Shown: positions 15,646-23,398 of the stretch, piece by piece | How positions within the stretch are numbered: the stretch's first letter is position 1 | How the letters are laid out: every line of letters starts with the position of its first letter | Source: Methanomassiliicoccales archaeon | GTDB taxonomy: Archaea; Thermoplasmatota; Thermoplasmata; Methanomassiliicoccales; UBA472 | Reading direction: 5' to 3' | NCBI GenBank assembly: GCA_026394375.1 | Contig: JAPKYJ010000018.1 | Span: 1 to 55,966, forward strand | DNA length: 55,966 nucleotides | Program-made: the position numbers and the translations under genes | The notes under the pieces: generated by a model | Told to the model about the DNA's origin: nothing | The model's input: the letters and a program-made list of their open reading frames with translations, nothing else | Database searches by the model: none

Positions 15646-16854
15646 ATGGCTCAGGAGGCGGCGATCTGGTTCCAGATGACTTTTCTCCTGCTTATCGCCG
15701 TGCTAAGCCATTTCTTGATCATCCGCATTGGGCAGCCCCTGGTCATCGGAGAGATCATCATCGGGATCATAATCGGACCGAGCGTTGTTGGGACCCTCTT
15801 CGGAATCAAGCTCATCGATCCAGCCATGATCTCAGTGTTCGCGCAGCTAGGCGCGATAGTGCTCCTTTTCCTCATCGGCCTTGAGGCTAATCTAAGCCGC
15901 ATCTACACCAAGCGGAACGCGGCCATTGCATTGGGCGGGGTCTTGGTGCCTTGGGGGGCAGGTTATCTGGTCGCGATCGTCATGCTTCCGGGTGCCACCG
16001 TGGCCCAGGGCATATTTATCGGGGCAACCTTAGTGGCCACCAGCGTCTCCGTCACCGCCAGCGTGCTGCTGGAACTGAGGATGATCGACCACGACGTGGG
16101 CTGCGCCATCCTGGGGGCGGCGGTGGTGGATGACATTCTGGGTATGATCGTCCTGGGCATCGCAGGTGGTTTCGCGAGCGGAGGCATCGATGCCGGGCAC
16201 ATCCTATATTTGATCGTGGCGGCGGTGGTCTTCATCGCGGCGGCCATCTTCGTGGGCACCAGGGTCTTCTGCCGGATAATCACCAAGGCGGAGGAGGAGG
16301 GCAAGGCCAGGGGCATCAAGCACACCGGCTTCATGCTGGCCTTCGCCCTTGCCTTGTCGTACGCCTACATCGCCGAGGTCATCGGCATCTCCGCCATCGT
16401 GGGTGCTTTCGTCGCTGGTGCCGTCTTCTCGTCCTTTCCGATCAGAAGGGAGTTCCAGCAAGGTACCGAGTATCTGAGCGTCATCCTCGTTCCAGTCTTC
16501 TTCATTTCCCTGGGTGCCCTGTTCGACGTCTCGGGGCTGAGCACGCTCTTGCTCTTCGCGCTCGTGCTGACCGCGGTCGCCGCTCTGACCAAGGTCGTGG
16601 GATGTGGCATCCCCGCACGAGCTTTCGGTATGTCCCGCCGCGAGTCGCTGGCCGTCGGATTGGGGATGGTCCCGCGGCTGGAGGTGGCGTTGATCATCGC
16701 GCTCTATGGGCTGCAGAAAGGCATCATTGGTCAAGACCTCTATTCGGTGGTAATCTTCATGGGCGTGGCCACCGCCCTGTTCACTCCCACGTTCTTCAAG
16801 TGGGCTCTGAAGGGCGTTCCAAGAAGCAGGACAGGGGAAAAGATAGAAGGCTGA
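15646..16854 (+). CDS. CPA2-family sodium(potassium)/proton antiporter
   Basis: A 402-residue membrane transporter with about twelve hydrophobic helices. It begins FLLLIAVLSHFLIIRIGQP and carries the CPA2 signature segments GEIIIGIIIGPSVVG and LFLIGLEANL. It has an AAVVDDILGMIVLG helix with paired aspartates, as in electrogenic NapA-like exchangers. No cytosolic TrkA-N domain is attached. A TATA-like TACTTAATT at 15607-15615 lies about 30 bases before the ATG. It ends 10 bases before the convergent end of serS. Whether it moves Na+ or K+ cannot be read from the sequence. Confidence 0.9.
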   Translation: MAQEAAIWFQMTFLLLIAVLSHFLIIRIGQPLVIGEIIIGIIIGPSVVGTLFGIKLIDPAMISVFAQLGAIVLLFLIGLEANLSRIYTKRNAAIALGGVLVPWGAGYLVAIVMLPGATVAQGIFIGATLVATSVSVTASVLLELRMIDHDVGCAILGAAVVDDILGMIVLGIAGGFASGGIDAGHILYLIVAAVVFIAAAIFVGTRVFCRIITKAEEEGKARGIKHTGFMLAFALALSYAYIAEVIGISAIVGAFVAGAVFSSFPIRREFQQGTEYLSVILVPVFFISLGALFDVSGLSTLLLFALVLTAVAALTKVVGCGIPARAFGMSRRESLAVGLGMVPRLEVALIIALYGLQKGIIGQDLYSVVIFMGVATALFTPTFFKWALKGVPRSRTGEKIEG

Positions 16855-16864
16855 GCCGAGCCCT

Positions 16865-18127
16865 CTACTCAATAGTCTCTTGTCCCTGCAAGTAAGGTCG
16901 CAACACCTCTGGAATGCTGACCGATCCATCTTCGTTCTGATTGTTCTCCAAGACGGCCACCATGGTGCGCGGCAGCGCTACCCCGGAACCGTTCAGAGTG
17001 TGGACGAACTCGCTCTTCAGGTGCGCCTCGGGTCGGTACTTGATGCGCGCCCTCCTGGCCTGGAAATCCGTGAAGCTGCTGCATGACGAGCATTCGAGCC
17101 ACTGGTCGCTGCCAGGAGCATGCGTCTCAATATCATAGGTCTTAGCGCTCGCGAAGCCCATATCCCCCGTGCATAGCAGCAGCACTCGGTAGGGCAGGTC
17201 GAGGTATCGTATGGTGTCCTCGGCGTCGCAGAGCAGCGTTTCCAGTTCATTGGACGAATCTTCGGGCAGCACGAACTTCACCAGCTCGACCTTGTTGAAC
17301 TCGTGCACCCGGATGATGCCCTTCATCTCCGCGCTCCTGCCGGCCTCGCGGCGGAAGGAGGGCAGGTAGGCGGTGTAGAGGATAGGCAACTGGTCCTTAT
17401 TCAATATCTCGTCCTGTAGAAGGTTGGTCACGGGCACCTCGGCCGTTGGATTGAGCCAAAGGTCGTCCCGCTCGCACCAATACATGTCATCCTTGAGTTT
17501 TGGATACTGCCCGGTGCCGACGACCGCGGCGCGATTGACCACTATGGGAGGGAAGACCTCAGTATAGCCTTGGTGCCTGTGCAGGTCCAGGAAGAAGTTG
17601 ATCATGGCCCTCTCCAGGCGCGCTCCGTCTCCCTTGAGCACATAGAACCCGCTTCCTGCCACCTTCGCTCCCCGCTTGAAATCGATGATGTCCAGCTCTT
17701 CGCCCAGCTGGATGTGGTCTCTGGGTTTGAAATCGAACTTCCTCGGCTCGCCCCCGGTGCGGACCAAGACATTATCGGCTGGACTGGCGCCGATGGGCAC
17801 GCTCTCGTGCGGAAGGTTGGGCAGGTTGAGAATGATTTCGCTCCTGGAGGCCTCGAGTTCGGCCACGCGCTTCTCGATCTCGGCGATGCGGGAGGCGACC
17901 CCCTTCATCTCCTTGATCTTCTTCTGCTTCTCCGCGTCCTTGAGCTTGGGTATCTGCTCGGACACGGTGTTGCGGAGGCGTCTCAGTTGGTTTCCTTCCT
18001 CCACCAGCTTCCTCCACTCCGAGTCGACGCTCAGGAAAGAGTCCAAAGCATCCTCTGGATAGTTGCGGTTGCGCAGCATGGCGCGGATGCGGTCCGGGTC
18101 CTCGCGGATGAGATCGATGTCTAGCAT
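16865..18127 (-). CDS. serS: Seryl-tRNA synthetase
   Basis: A canonical class II SerRS of 420 residues that charges tRNA-Ser. It starts MLDIDLIREDPDRIRAML. A long antiparallel coiled-coil arm follows (about 28-100, LRRLRNTVSEQIPKLKDAEK) that grips the long variable arm of tRNA-Ser. Then come class II motif 1 (GYTEVFPPIVV), motif 2 (PSFRREAGRS) and motif 3 near the C terminus (NGSGVALPRTMVAVLENNQ). The ATG at 18127 is preferred because GAGGT lies 8 bases upstream and the family begins there. An ATG 39 bases upstream would reach into the YhbY gene. It is the common SerRS, not the rare methanogen-type enzyme. It is the last gene of a three-gene translation operon. Confidence 0.97.
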   Translation of the reverse strand: MLDIDLIREDPDRIRAMLRNRNYPEDALDSFLSVDSEWRKLVEEGNQLRRLRNTVSEQIPKLKDAEKQKKIKEMKGVASRIAEIEKRVAELEASRSEIILNLPNLPHESVPIGASPADNVLVRTGGEPRKFDFKPRDHIQLGEELDIIDFKRGAKVAGSGFYVLKGDGARLERAMINFFLDLHRHQGYTEVFPPIVVNRAAVVGTGQYPKLKDDMYWCERDDLWLNPTAEVPVTNLLQDEILNKDQLPILYTAYLPSFRREAGRSAEMKGIIRVHEFNKVELVKFVLPEDSSNELETLLCDAEDTIRYLDLPYRVLLLCTGDMGFASAKTYDIETHAPGSDQWLECSSCSSFTDFQARRARIKYRPEAHLKSEFVHTLNGSGVALPRTMVAVLENNQNEDGSVSIPEVLRPYLQGQETIE

Positions 18128-18140
18128 ATCCCGACCTCGG

Positions 18141-18428
18141 TCAGGTTGAATCGCCTTTGGCGGCATAGAGTTTTTCGTCGCAGAGCAGGACCGTGTTGCC
18201 GCGCAACTCGATCAGGCTGACGCCCGCTCTATCCGCCAACTCCTGTGCAAGATCCTTCTTTTCCTGGGAAGAGGAGGCGAGCACCCTGACCTTCACCAGC
18301 TTGTTCTTCTTGATCTGGTTCTTGACCTCTTCCACCAAACCCTCGGTCAAGCCGCCTTTTCCGACGTGGATGGTGGGCGCGAGCTCCGTGCCCATTCCCT
18401 TAAGTTCCTTTTTGCTCTTGGTTTCCAT
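18141..18428 (-). CDS. YhbY/CRM-family RNA-binding protein
   Basis: A 95-residue single CRM-domain protein. The fold is indicated by LKGMGTELAPTIHVGKGGLT near the start, the helix LVEEVKNQIKKNKLVKVRVL, and the C-terminal SLIELRGNTVLLCDE; the GKGG loop is the family's RNA-binding signature. Bacterial YhbY associates with pre-50S ribosomal subunits, so a role in ribosome assembly is probable. The gene overlaps the RNase P protein gene by 29 bases and is followed after 13 bases by serS, so the three are one operon. Confidence 0.93.
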   Translation of the reverse strand: METKSKKELKGMGTELAPTIHVGKGGLTEGLVEEVKNQIKKNKLVKVRVLASSSQEKKDLAQELADRAGVSLIELRGNTVLLCDEKLYAAKGDST

Positions 18429-18750
18429 GTTCCTTCCTCCTCTCCTTGATGTAAGGGTGGCGGCGGAAGCCCTCGCAAGCGAGGCAGTGCGTCACCACCC
18501 GTCGTGACCGCAATCTGACCCGGCAGTTCCGGCCGGGGACGAGGGGCGTCAGGCAGTGACGACAGTACAGGAAACCCCTGGGCAAGGGGGTGTTCGTGCG
18601 CATGCTGATGTTCCTAGCCATGCCGAAGTAGCGGCGGCTCCTTTCCAGGTTGCCCCCCACGGCCTCCGCTTCCGACATGCGCAGGAGGGTCTCGATGCGC
18701 TCCTCCGCCACATCCCTAACCTCCCGGTTCGTGATCCTCCGTCTGCTCAC
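18400..18750 (-). CDS. rnp4: RNase P protein component 4 (Rpp21 homologue)
   Basis: A 116-residue zinc-ribbon subunit of archaeal RNase P, the ribozyme complex that trims the 5' ends of tRNA precursors. Helices at 5-50 (VRDVAEERIETLL, RSRRYFGMARNISMR) are followed by the zinc site C63, C66, C89 and C92 (YCRHC and THCLAC), with basic segments between. The GTG at 18750 is preferred: GATGAGG lies just upstream and the length then matches the family. The longer frame upstream lacks family similarity and crosses the promoter. It is the first gene of an operon with the YhbY-like protein and serS. Confidence 0.9.
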   Translation of the reverse strand: MSRRRITNREVRDVAEERIETLLRMSEAEAVGGNLERSRRYFGMARNISMRTNTPLPRGFLYCRHCLTPLVPGRNCRVRLRSRRVVTHCLACEGFRRHPYIKERRKEHGNQEQKGT

Positions 18751-18800
18751 TGCCTCATCCTCATTTCCAAGCGGTCCGGGGCTTCTGTAAACGCTGATTG

Positions 18801-18810
18801 ATATAATACC
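18801..18810 (-). promoter_or_regulatory. Promoter of the rnp4-yhbY-serS operon
   Basis: On the minus strand GGTATTATAT is a good TATA element about 50-60 bases before the GTG at 18750, giving a leader of roughly 25 bases. It supports the GTG start, since upstream in-frame codons would not be transcribed. Confidence 0.5.
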
Positions 18811-18927
18811 TTGCCCGGTATGGAGAGACCTCAGGTTCGGAGACCGAGAGCCGCCCCGAAGCCTCGTTCCGATCGATGCTGGAAGTCTGTATTTTCGATC
18901 GAGTTCCACACTCCGTCAGGCCATCAT

Positions 18928-18937
18928 TGTTATATAC
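18928..18937 (+). promoter_or_regulatory. Promoter of the L10e gene
   Basis: TGTTATATAC is a clear TATA element about 50 bases before the ATG of the L10e gene. The 237 bases between the two divergent translation operons hold only the two promoters. Confidence 0.5.
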
Positions 18938-18987
18938 CGCAATCCTAATGTAGGCACCCCTTAGTGGATTCATTTCGGTGATGTCAC

Positions 18988-19506
18988 ATGGCAAGGAAGC
19001 CAGCAAGGATGTACACGCAGATCAGGGGACAGGCCTATACCCGCAGAGAGTACATGGGAGGCGTCCCTGCCTTACGCATTAACCAGTTCGACCTCGGGAA
19101 CCCCAACGGAGATTTCCCGATCGAGTTCACCCTCCGCGTCAAGGAGACGTGTCAGATCCGTCACACCGCATTGGAAGCGGCCCGTGTCACGGCCAACCGC
19201 TTGCTGACCAAGAAAGCGGGGGCGAACAACTTCTATCTCAAGATTCGTATCTATCCGCACAACGTGCTACGCGAGAACAAGCTTGCTACCGGCGCAGGCG
19301 CTGACCGTATCTCCAGCGGCATGAGGGCGGCATTCGGCAAGGCGGTCGGCACCGCGGCCCGGGTGCATTCCGGCCAGCCGATCATCACGGTTCGGGTACC
19401 AGTGAGCGCAGCGCCAGCGGCCAAGGAGGCCATGTGGTCCGCCGCCATCAAGCTCCCCACCCCCTGCTACGTGCAGGTGGAGAAGGGAAAAGAGCTCCTG
19501 GTCTGA
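18988..19506 (+). CDS. rpl10e: Large-subunit ribosomal protein L10e (uL16)
   Basis: A 172-residue archaeal L10e, the counterpart of bacterial L16, which sits near the tRNA sites of the large ribosomal subunit. It begins [20 protein letters not shown] and carries the family regions [47 protein letters not shown] and [15 protein letters not shown]. The length is as expected. It has its own TATA box and is transcribed alone or together with dph2, which follows 44 bases later behind another promoter-like element. Confidence 0.97.
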   Translation: MARKPARMYTQIRGQAYTRREYMGGVPALRINQFDLGNPNGDFPIEFTLRVKETCQIRHTALEAARVTANRLLTKKAGANNFYLKIRIYPHNVLRENKLATGAGADRISSGMRAAFGKAVGTAARVHSGQPIITVRVPVSAAPAAKEAMWSAAIKLPTPCYVQVEKGKELLV

Positions 19507-19515
19507 AGCAGCAAA

Positions 19516-19525
19516 CCATTTAACC
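19516..19525 (+). promoter_or_regulatory. Promoter-like element before dph2
   Basis: CCATTTAACC lies about 26-35 bases before the ATG at 19551 and would give a nearly leaderless dph2 transcript, independent of the L10e gene. Confidence 0.4.
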
Positions 19526-19550
19526 CGCTCATCTCCTCTTCTTGCCGTTC

Positions 19551-20537
19551 ATGTACGACTTTCATTTGGCCGATGTGGCCTCTTTCGTCCTCCGGCGCAA
19601 AGCCAGGCTAGTGGCATTGCAGCTGCCCGAGGGGCTGATCGCCCAAGTCCGGGCGATGGTGGAGGAGCTGGAGAAGTCGACCGGAGCGAGATACTTGGTG
19701 CTCGCCGATCCCTGCTACGGAGCGTGCGATGTGAACCTGCAATACAAGGAGTATTCGGACGCCCTAGTGCATTTCGGACATTCGGAGATGCCCTCTCTCC
19801 AGACCGACGAAGGCGTGCTGTTCGTTGAGGTGACGGCCGATTACCACGTGCTGGAGCTCGTCCCGGAGGCGGCGAAGAGGCTTTGCGACCGCGTGGGATT
19901 GGTGACCACAGCCCAGCACATCGACAAGCTGGAAACGGTCAGAGCCGCGCTGGAGAGAGAGGGAAAGCAAGTGTTCGTAGGACGTGGAGATGGACGGATC
20001 AAGCATCCCGGACAGGTGCTGGGGTGCAACGTGAGCGCTGCATCCTCTCTGGCAGAGAGAGTGGACTGCTATCTCTACATCGGAAGCGGGGACTTCCATC
20101 CTCTGGCCGTCTCCCTGGGAACAGGAAAACCCGTGATCGTCCTGGACCCTTTCATACGCCAGATCCGGGACGTGGACGAACTGAAGGACCGCACCCTGCG
20201 GCAGAGGCACGGGGCCATCGTTCGAGCGGCGGAAGCCCGATCGTATGGCATCCTGGTCTCCTCCAAGCCGGGACAGAAGCGTCTGGCGTTGGCGCAGGAG
20301 CTGCGAGCCAAGCTTGATTCGAAGGGCAAGAAGGCGGTGATCCTGGTGGCGAACAACATCGACCCCGATCGTCTTGCCGGCTATGGCCTGGACGCCTTCG
20401 TCTCCACCGCCTGCCCGCGCCTGGCGATTGACGACTATATGCGTTATAAGCAACCCATCCTCACTCCCAAGGAGCTGGAGATCGTCCTCGGCGAAAGAAA
20501 GTGGGAGGACTACGTTTTCGACAGCATCTCTGTCTGA
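19551..20537 (+). CDS. dph2: Diphthamide synthase Dph2 (3-amino-3-carboxypropyl transferase)
   Basis: An unusual SAM-cleaving iron-sulfur enzyme that makes the first step of diphthamide on a histidine of elongation factor 2, by transferring the 3-amino-3-carboxypropyl group of S-adenosylmethionine. It has 328 residues in three similar subdomains. The three cluster cysteines are visible: C59 in DPCYGACDVN, C159 in LGCNVSAA and C288 in STACPRLAIDDY; the C59 spacing agrees with the structurally known archaeal enzyme. The ATG at 19551 is chosen; a TTG nine bases earlier would add three residues. Its stop codon lies about 65 bases before the next gene's preferred start. Confidence 0.95.
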   Translation: MYDFHLADVASFVLRRKARLVALQLPEGLIAQVRAMVEELEKSTGARYLVLADPCYGACDVNLQYKEYSDALVHFGHSEMPSLQTDEGVLFVEVTADYHVLELVPEAAKRLCDRVGLVTTAQHIDKLETVRAALEREGKQVFVGRGDGRIKHPGQVLGCNVSAASSLAERVDCYLYIGSGDFHPLAVSLGTGKPVIVLDPFIRQIRDVDELKDRTLRQRHGAIVRAAEARSYGILVSSKPGQKRLALAQELRAKLDSKGKKAVILVANNIDPDRLAGYGLDAFVSTACPRLAIDDYMRYKQPILTPKELEIVLGERKWEDYVFDSISV

Positions 20538-20602
20538 TGCAGGACCGTCGTCCGGGTAGCCTTGCGACAGTCATAAGAGTCGCGAGCGCGTTCATTTCTC
20601 TG

Positions 20603-21367
20603 ATGCTCAGTCCCGAGGCCATCCTGACGAAGGCAAGGAGTCATGATCGGCGTATCGGCATAGGCGCCGTGGAGGATGTGGAGAAGGTGGAGGCCAGCGC
20701 CTCGATAGCCAACGCTGCCGACTACGGCAAAGTGAAGGTCTACCGCGATCCGGACGAGCTGATCAAGGCGTTGAAGAGCGGTGAACTGGACGCAGCGGTA
20801 CGTGGAAGCCTCGACTCCAACGCGGTCATGAGGGCGATCAAACGCGAGTTCTCAGTGGACCACGTCCTGCGCATGGCGATCCTGCAGCCCCGCGTGGGGA
20901 AGGTGTTCTTCTTTGCCCCAGTGGGAGTGGACGAGGGCAACAGCGTTGAGCAGAAGCTGGAGCTCGTGACATTGGGGGCGAAGTTGATGAGGCAGATGGG
21001 CGTGGAACCCAAGGTCGGGGTCCTCTCCGGAGGCCGCAAAGGCGACCAGGGACGAAGCGCAGTGGTGGACCGGAGCCTGGCCGAGGGGGAGGAGGTGGCG
21101 TCCAAGGCCAATGCCATTGGAATATCTGCCAGGCACGCCGAGATATTGATAGAGGATGCAGCCAAGGACTGCAACATGATCATCGCGCCGGACGGGATCT
21201 CCGGCAACCTCATCTTCCGCACCTTGCACTTCTTGGGCGAAGGCCGAGCGCTGGGGGCGGTGGTGCTGAACATCGACAAGGTGTTCGTGGACACCTCGCG
21301 AGCGAAGACCAGCTACATCGATTCCATAGCTCTCGCCTCCGCACTGGTGGGCAGCAAAAAGATATAA
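20603..21367 (+). CDS. mtxX: MtxX-like protein (methanogenesis marker protein 4)
   Basis: A 254-residue protein resembling MtxX / methanogenesis marker 4, a family related in fold to phosphate acetyltransferases and known mainly from methanogens; its reaction is not established. Visible features are RIGIGAVEDVEKVEASASIA, DAAVRGSLDSNAVMRAI, ILQPRVGKVFFFAPVGVDEG, VGVLSGGRKGDQGRS, IIAPDGISGNLIFRTLHFLG and a C-terminal SYIDSIALASALVG. The ATG at 20603 fits the family start; an ATG overlapping the dph2 stop codon (20537) would add 22 residues. It is followed 26 bases later by the que operon, so co-transcription with dph2 and queDCE is possible. If the family call is right it supports a methanogen or a recent descendant. 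Confidence 0.75.
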   Translation: MLSPEAILTKARSHDRRIGIGAVEDVEKVEASASIANAADYGKVKVYRDPDELIKALKSGELDAAVRGSLDSNAVMRAIKREFSVDHVLRMAILQPRVGKVFFFAPVGVDEGNSVEQKLELVTLGAKLMRQMGVEPKVGVLSGGRKGDQGRSAVVDRSLAEGEEVASKANAIGISARHAEILIEDAAKDCNMIIAPDGISGNLIFRTLHFLGEGRALGAVVLNIDKVFVDTSRAKTSYIDSIALASALVGSKKI

Positions 21368-21392
21368 TAAGGCCGAGGTTGTGCATCGGTCG

Positions 21393-21866
21393 ATGAGATT
21401 GGAGATCGACGGCCGGGAGGCGGGGATCAAGTTCTCTGCGTCCCACATGATCCCAGGGCATAGCAAGTGCGGCCGGTTGCACGGGCATTCCTACAGCATC
21501 AGGCTGGTGCTCCACGGCGAGAAGGGTGAGAGGGGCATGGTGGTGGATTTCCTCATCGTCAAGCAGACCTTGCGGGCCATCGCCGAAGAGTTCGATCATC
21601 GCGTCATCCTCCCAGGCAACTGTCCCCATCTGAAGCTCAAGTTGGGCGAAGAGGTGGAGGCCACCACCCAAGGCAAGCGCTACATCTTCCCGGCGGAGGA
21701 CGTGGTGATCATCGATGCGGAGGAATCGAGCACGGAGGAGATGGCGCGGGTCATTCTGGAGATGCTGTTGCAGCGCATGACCTTCCCCCCGAACGTGAAG
21801 GAAGTGGAGATCGGGGTCTATGAGGAGCTGGGTCAGAGCGCCTTCGCTTCTAGCAAGCTGAGGTGA
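21393..21866 (+). CDS. queD: 6-pyruvoyl/6-carboxytetrahydropterin synthase (QueD-like)
   Basis: The first enzyme after GTP cyclohydrolase on the way to 7-deazaguanines, converting dihydroneopterin triphosphate to 6-carboxytetrahydropterin. It has 157 residues. Zinc ligands are in ASH, and in HGH of KCGRLHGHSYSI, where the Cys before GRLHGH is the catalytic thiol. FDHRVIL and the C-terminal EIGVYEELGQSAF fit the family. The ATG at 21393 matches archaeal relatives; a GTG at 21381 would add four residues. It stands four bases before queC, so the pathway identity is secure even though PTPS-family members can differ in product. Confidence 0.92.
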   Translation: MRLEIDGREAGIKFSASHMIPGHSKCGRLHGHSYSIRLVLHGEKGERGMVVDFLIVKQTLRAIAEEFDHRVILPGNCPHLKLKLGEEVEATTQGKRYIFPAEDVVIIDAEESSTEEMARVILEMLLQRMTFPPNVKEVEIGVYEELGQSAFASSKLR

Positions 21867-21870
21867 TTCC

Positions 21871-22557
21871 TTGGCAAAGGCGGTCGTTCTTCTGTCGGGG
21901 GGATTGGACTCAACGGTCACCTTGGCCTATGCATTGGCGCTAGGAGAGGAGGTCGTGCCCGTAAGTTACCGTTATGGCCAGAGGCATTTCCGCGAACTGG
22001 AGGCAGCGAAGCAGGTAGTCGCCCACTATCGCCTGAAGCAGCACGTGGTGGTGGACATGGACCTATCTGCCTATCGCACCAACGCGCTGACGTCGACGGA
22101 GGTGGAAGTGCCCCTGGGAAGAGACGTCCGGGACATAGGCGGTGACATCCCCCCAACCTACGTCCCGGCCCGGAACATCATCTTTCTGAGCGTGGCCGCC
22201 GGTCTGTGCGAGAGCGTCGAGGCCGACCGCATCTACATCGGCGCTAACGCGCTGGACTACAGTGGCTATCCCGACTGCCGGCCGGAGTTCTTTCAGGCGT
22301 TCGAGAAGGTGCTTGAGGTCGGCACCAGGCGCGGTGTGGAAGGAAATCCCGTGCGGGTGATCGCTCCGCTGCTGCGCAAGAGCAAGGCGGAGATCGTTCG
22401 CTTGGGAAAGGAGCTCGAGGCCCCTCTTGACCTTACCTGGTCATGTTACAGAGGAGGAGCGAAGGCCTGCGGCCAATGTGACTCCTGCCTCCTTCGATTG
22501 AAAGGGTTCAAAGAAGCTGGTCATGCGGATGAGATCGAGTACGAGGGATCAAGATGA
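21871..22557 (+). CDS. queC: 7-cyano-7-deazaguanine (preQ0) synthase QueC
   Basis: An ATP-dependent enzyme turning 7-carboxy-7-deazaguanine into preQ0, the base that archaeal TGT inserts at G15 before it becomes archaeosine. It has 228 residues with the PP-loop VVLLSGGLDSTVTLAYAL at the N terminus, NIIFLSVAAGLCE and YPDCRPEFFQAFEKV in the middle, and the zinc site SCYRGG-KACGQCDSCLLR at the C terminus. The start is TTG at 21871, decided by GAGGTGA ending six bases upstream. Its stop overlaps the queE start (ATGA). Confidence 0.97.
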   Translation: MAKAVVLLSGGLDSTVTLAYALALGEEVVPVSYRYGQRHFRELEAAKQVVAHYRLKQHVVVDMDLSAYRTNALTSTEVEVPLGRDVRDIGGDIPPTYVPARNIIFLSVAAGLCESVEADRIYIGANALDYSGYPDCRPEFFQAFEKVLEVGTRRGVEGNPVRVIAPLLRKSKAEIVRLGKELEAPLDLTWSCYRGGAKACGQCDSCLLRLKGFKEAGHADEIEYEGSR

Positions 22558-23183
22558 AAATCAAGGAGATCTTCCGTTCCTTGCAGGGGGAGGGGGTGCT
22601 CATAGGCACCCCGACGACGTTCGTGCGCACGGTTGGCTGCAACCTCGACTGCGACTGGTGCGACACCAAGTATGCGAGGGAAGGGGGCGAGGACATGTCC
22701 GTGGAGCAGATCATGCTTCGAATAAAGGAGCTGGACACGCCTTTCATCTGCGTGACCGGCGGCGAGCCCCTTTTGCAGAAGGACACCATCAGGCTGCTCA
22801 ATCTCTTGGTGGAGAGGCTCTACCAGGTCACATTGGAAACGAATGGATCCCTGCCTCTGGACGACGTCCCGTGCGCGGAGAACATGCTCATCTCCATGGA
22901 CATCAAGTGTCCGTCCTCGAGCATGGAGGAGCGCATGCTATTCAGCAATATCGAGCTGCTCTCGCCCGCCGACCAGCTCAAGTTCATCGTGGCGGACATG
23001 AACGACCTCAGTTACGCGGAGAATATCCTCAAGACCAACACGGTCAACTGCAACGTCATCTTCACCCCTGTGGGCGGAATGGACCTGGAGCCGATCGCTC
23101 AGTTCGTGCTTGCCAGAAAGATAAATGCCAGGGTATTGCCACAACTGCATAAGCTCATATGGGGCGAAGAGCCAGGAGTGTGA
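22554..23183 (+). CDS. queE: 7-carboxy-7-deazaguanine synthase QueE
   Basis: A radical SAM enzyme that contracts the ring of 6-carboxytetrahydropterin to 7-carboxy-7-deazaguanine. It has 209 residues and starts MKIKEIFRSLQGEGVLIGTP, the family's typical opening. The cluster motif is CNLDCDWCDTKY with the CX3CX2C spacing, followed by VTGGEPLLQ. The order queD-queC-queE completes the preQ0 branch in one operon; GTP cyclohydrolase and the tRNA-guanine transglycosylase lie elsewhere. Confidence 0.97.
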   Translation: MKIKEIFRSLQGEGVLIGTPTTFVRTVGCNLDCDWCDTKYAREGGEDMSVEQIMLRIKELDTPFICVTGGEPLLQKDTIRLLNLLVERLYQVTLETNGSLPLDDVPCAENMLISMDIKCPSSSMEERMLFSNIELLSPADQLKFIVADMNDLSYAENILKTNTVNCNVIFTPVGGMDLEPIAQFVLARKINARVLPQLHKLIWGEEPGV

Positions 23184-23226
23184 ACTGGACCCGTGCTACG
23201 ACGCGCCCCGGCACATCCTGACAATG

Positions 23227-23239
23227 ATTTTATATAAGG
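23227..23239 (+). promoter_or_regulatory. Promoter of the leu operon
   Basis: ATTTTATATAAGG is one of the best TATA matches in the window. It predicts transcription from about 23258, so the mRNA has a leader of about 140 bases before leuA, most of it occupied by the leader ORF and the structures described separately. Confidence 0.65.
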
Positions 23240-23277
23240 ATTCGTTAATTCGTGAAGCAGCCGATTGAGGCCTAGCA

Positions 23278-23340
23278 ATGAGTGGAAACATTCGTAACCA
23301 GGACCTGCTTTTGCGCTTGCTTCCAATCTCATTGTTGTAG
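23278..23340 (+). CDS. Leucine-rich leader peptide of the leu operon
   Basis: A 20-codon ORF: MSGNIRNQDLLLRLLPISLL, then TAG. Seven of the last eleven residues are leucine, and two isoleucines are also present. Six of the seven leucine codons are TTG or CTT, less used in the neighbouring genes, where CTG and CTC prevail. It has its own GAGG seven bases before the ATG (23267-23270) and lies inside the predicted transcript, ending 58 bases before leuA. This is the makeup of bacterial attenuator leader peptides such as LeuL. Translation is inferred, not shown. I know of no established leader-peptide attenuator in archaea. Confidence 0.7.
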   Translation: MSGNIRNQDLLLRLLPISLL

Positions 23341-23393
23341 AGTCCCTCGGTTCGGCGCCTGGTTCTATCGGGCCGGTGTCGGTCTGAAGGTGA
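23296..23393 (+). promoter_or_regulatory. Candidate alternative RNA structures before leuA
   Basis: AACCAGG at 23296-23302, inside the leader ORF just before its leucine codons, is exactly complementary to CCTGGTT at 23358-23364. The second segment is also part of a different hairpin: TCGGCGCC (23352-23359) pairs with GGTGTCGG (23375-23382), allowing three G-U pairs, and GG/CC extends it past a one-base bulge. The two pairings exclude each other. The hairpin ends a few bases before the leuA ribosome site GAAGGTGA (23386-23393). No T-run follows, so translational control or ribosome-coupled termination are both possible. Confidence 0.5.
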
Positions 23394-23398
23394 ATTGA

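Noticed and set aside
18128-18166. 13-codon longer start for serS
   Set aside because: The downstream ATG at 18127 has a ribosome site and gives the family N terminus; the longer form intrudes into the preceding gene.
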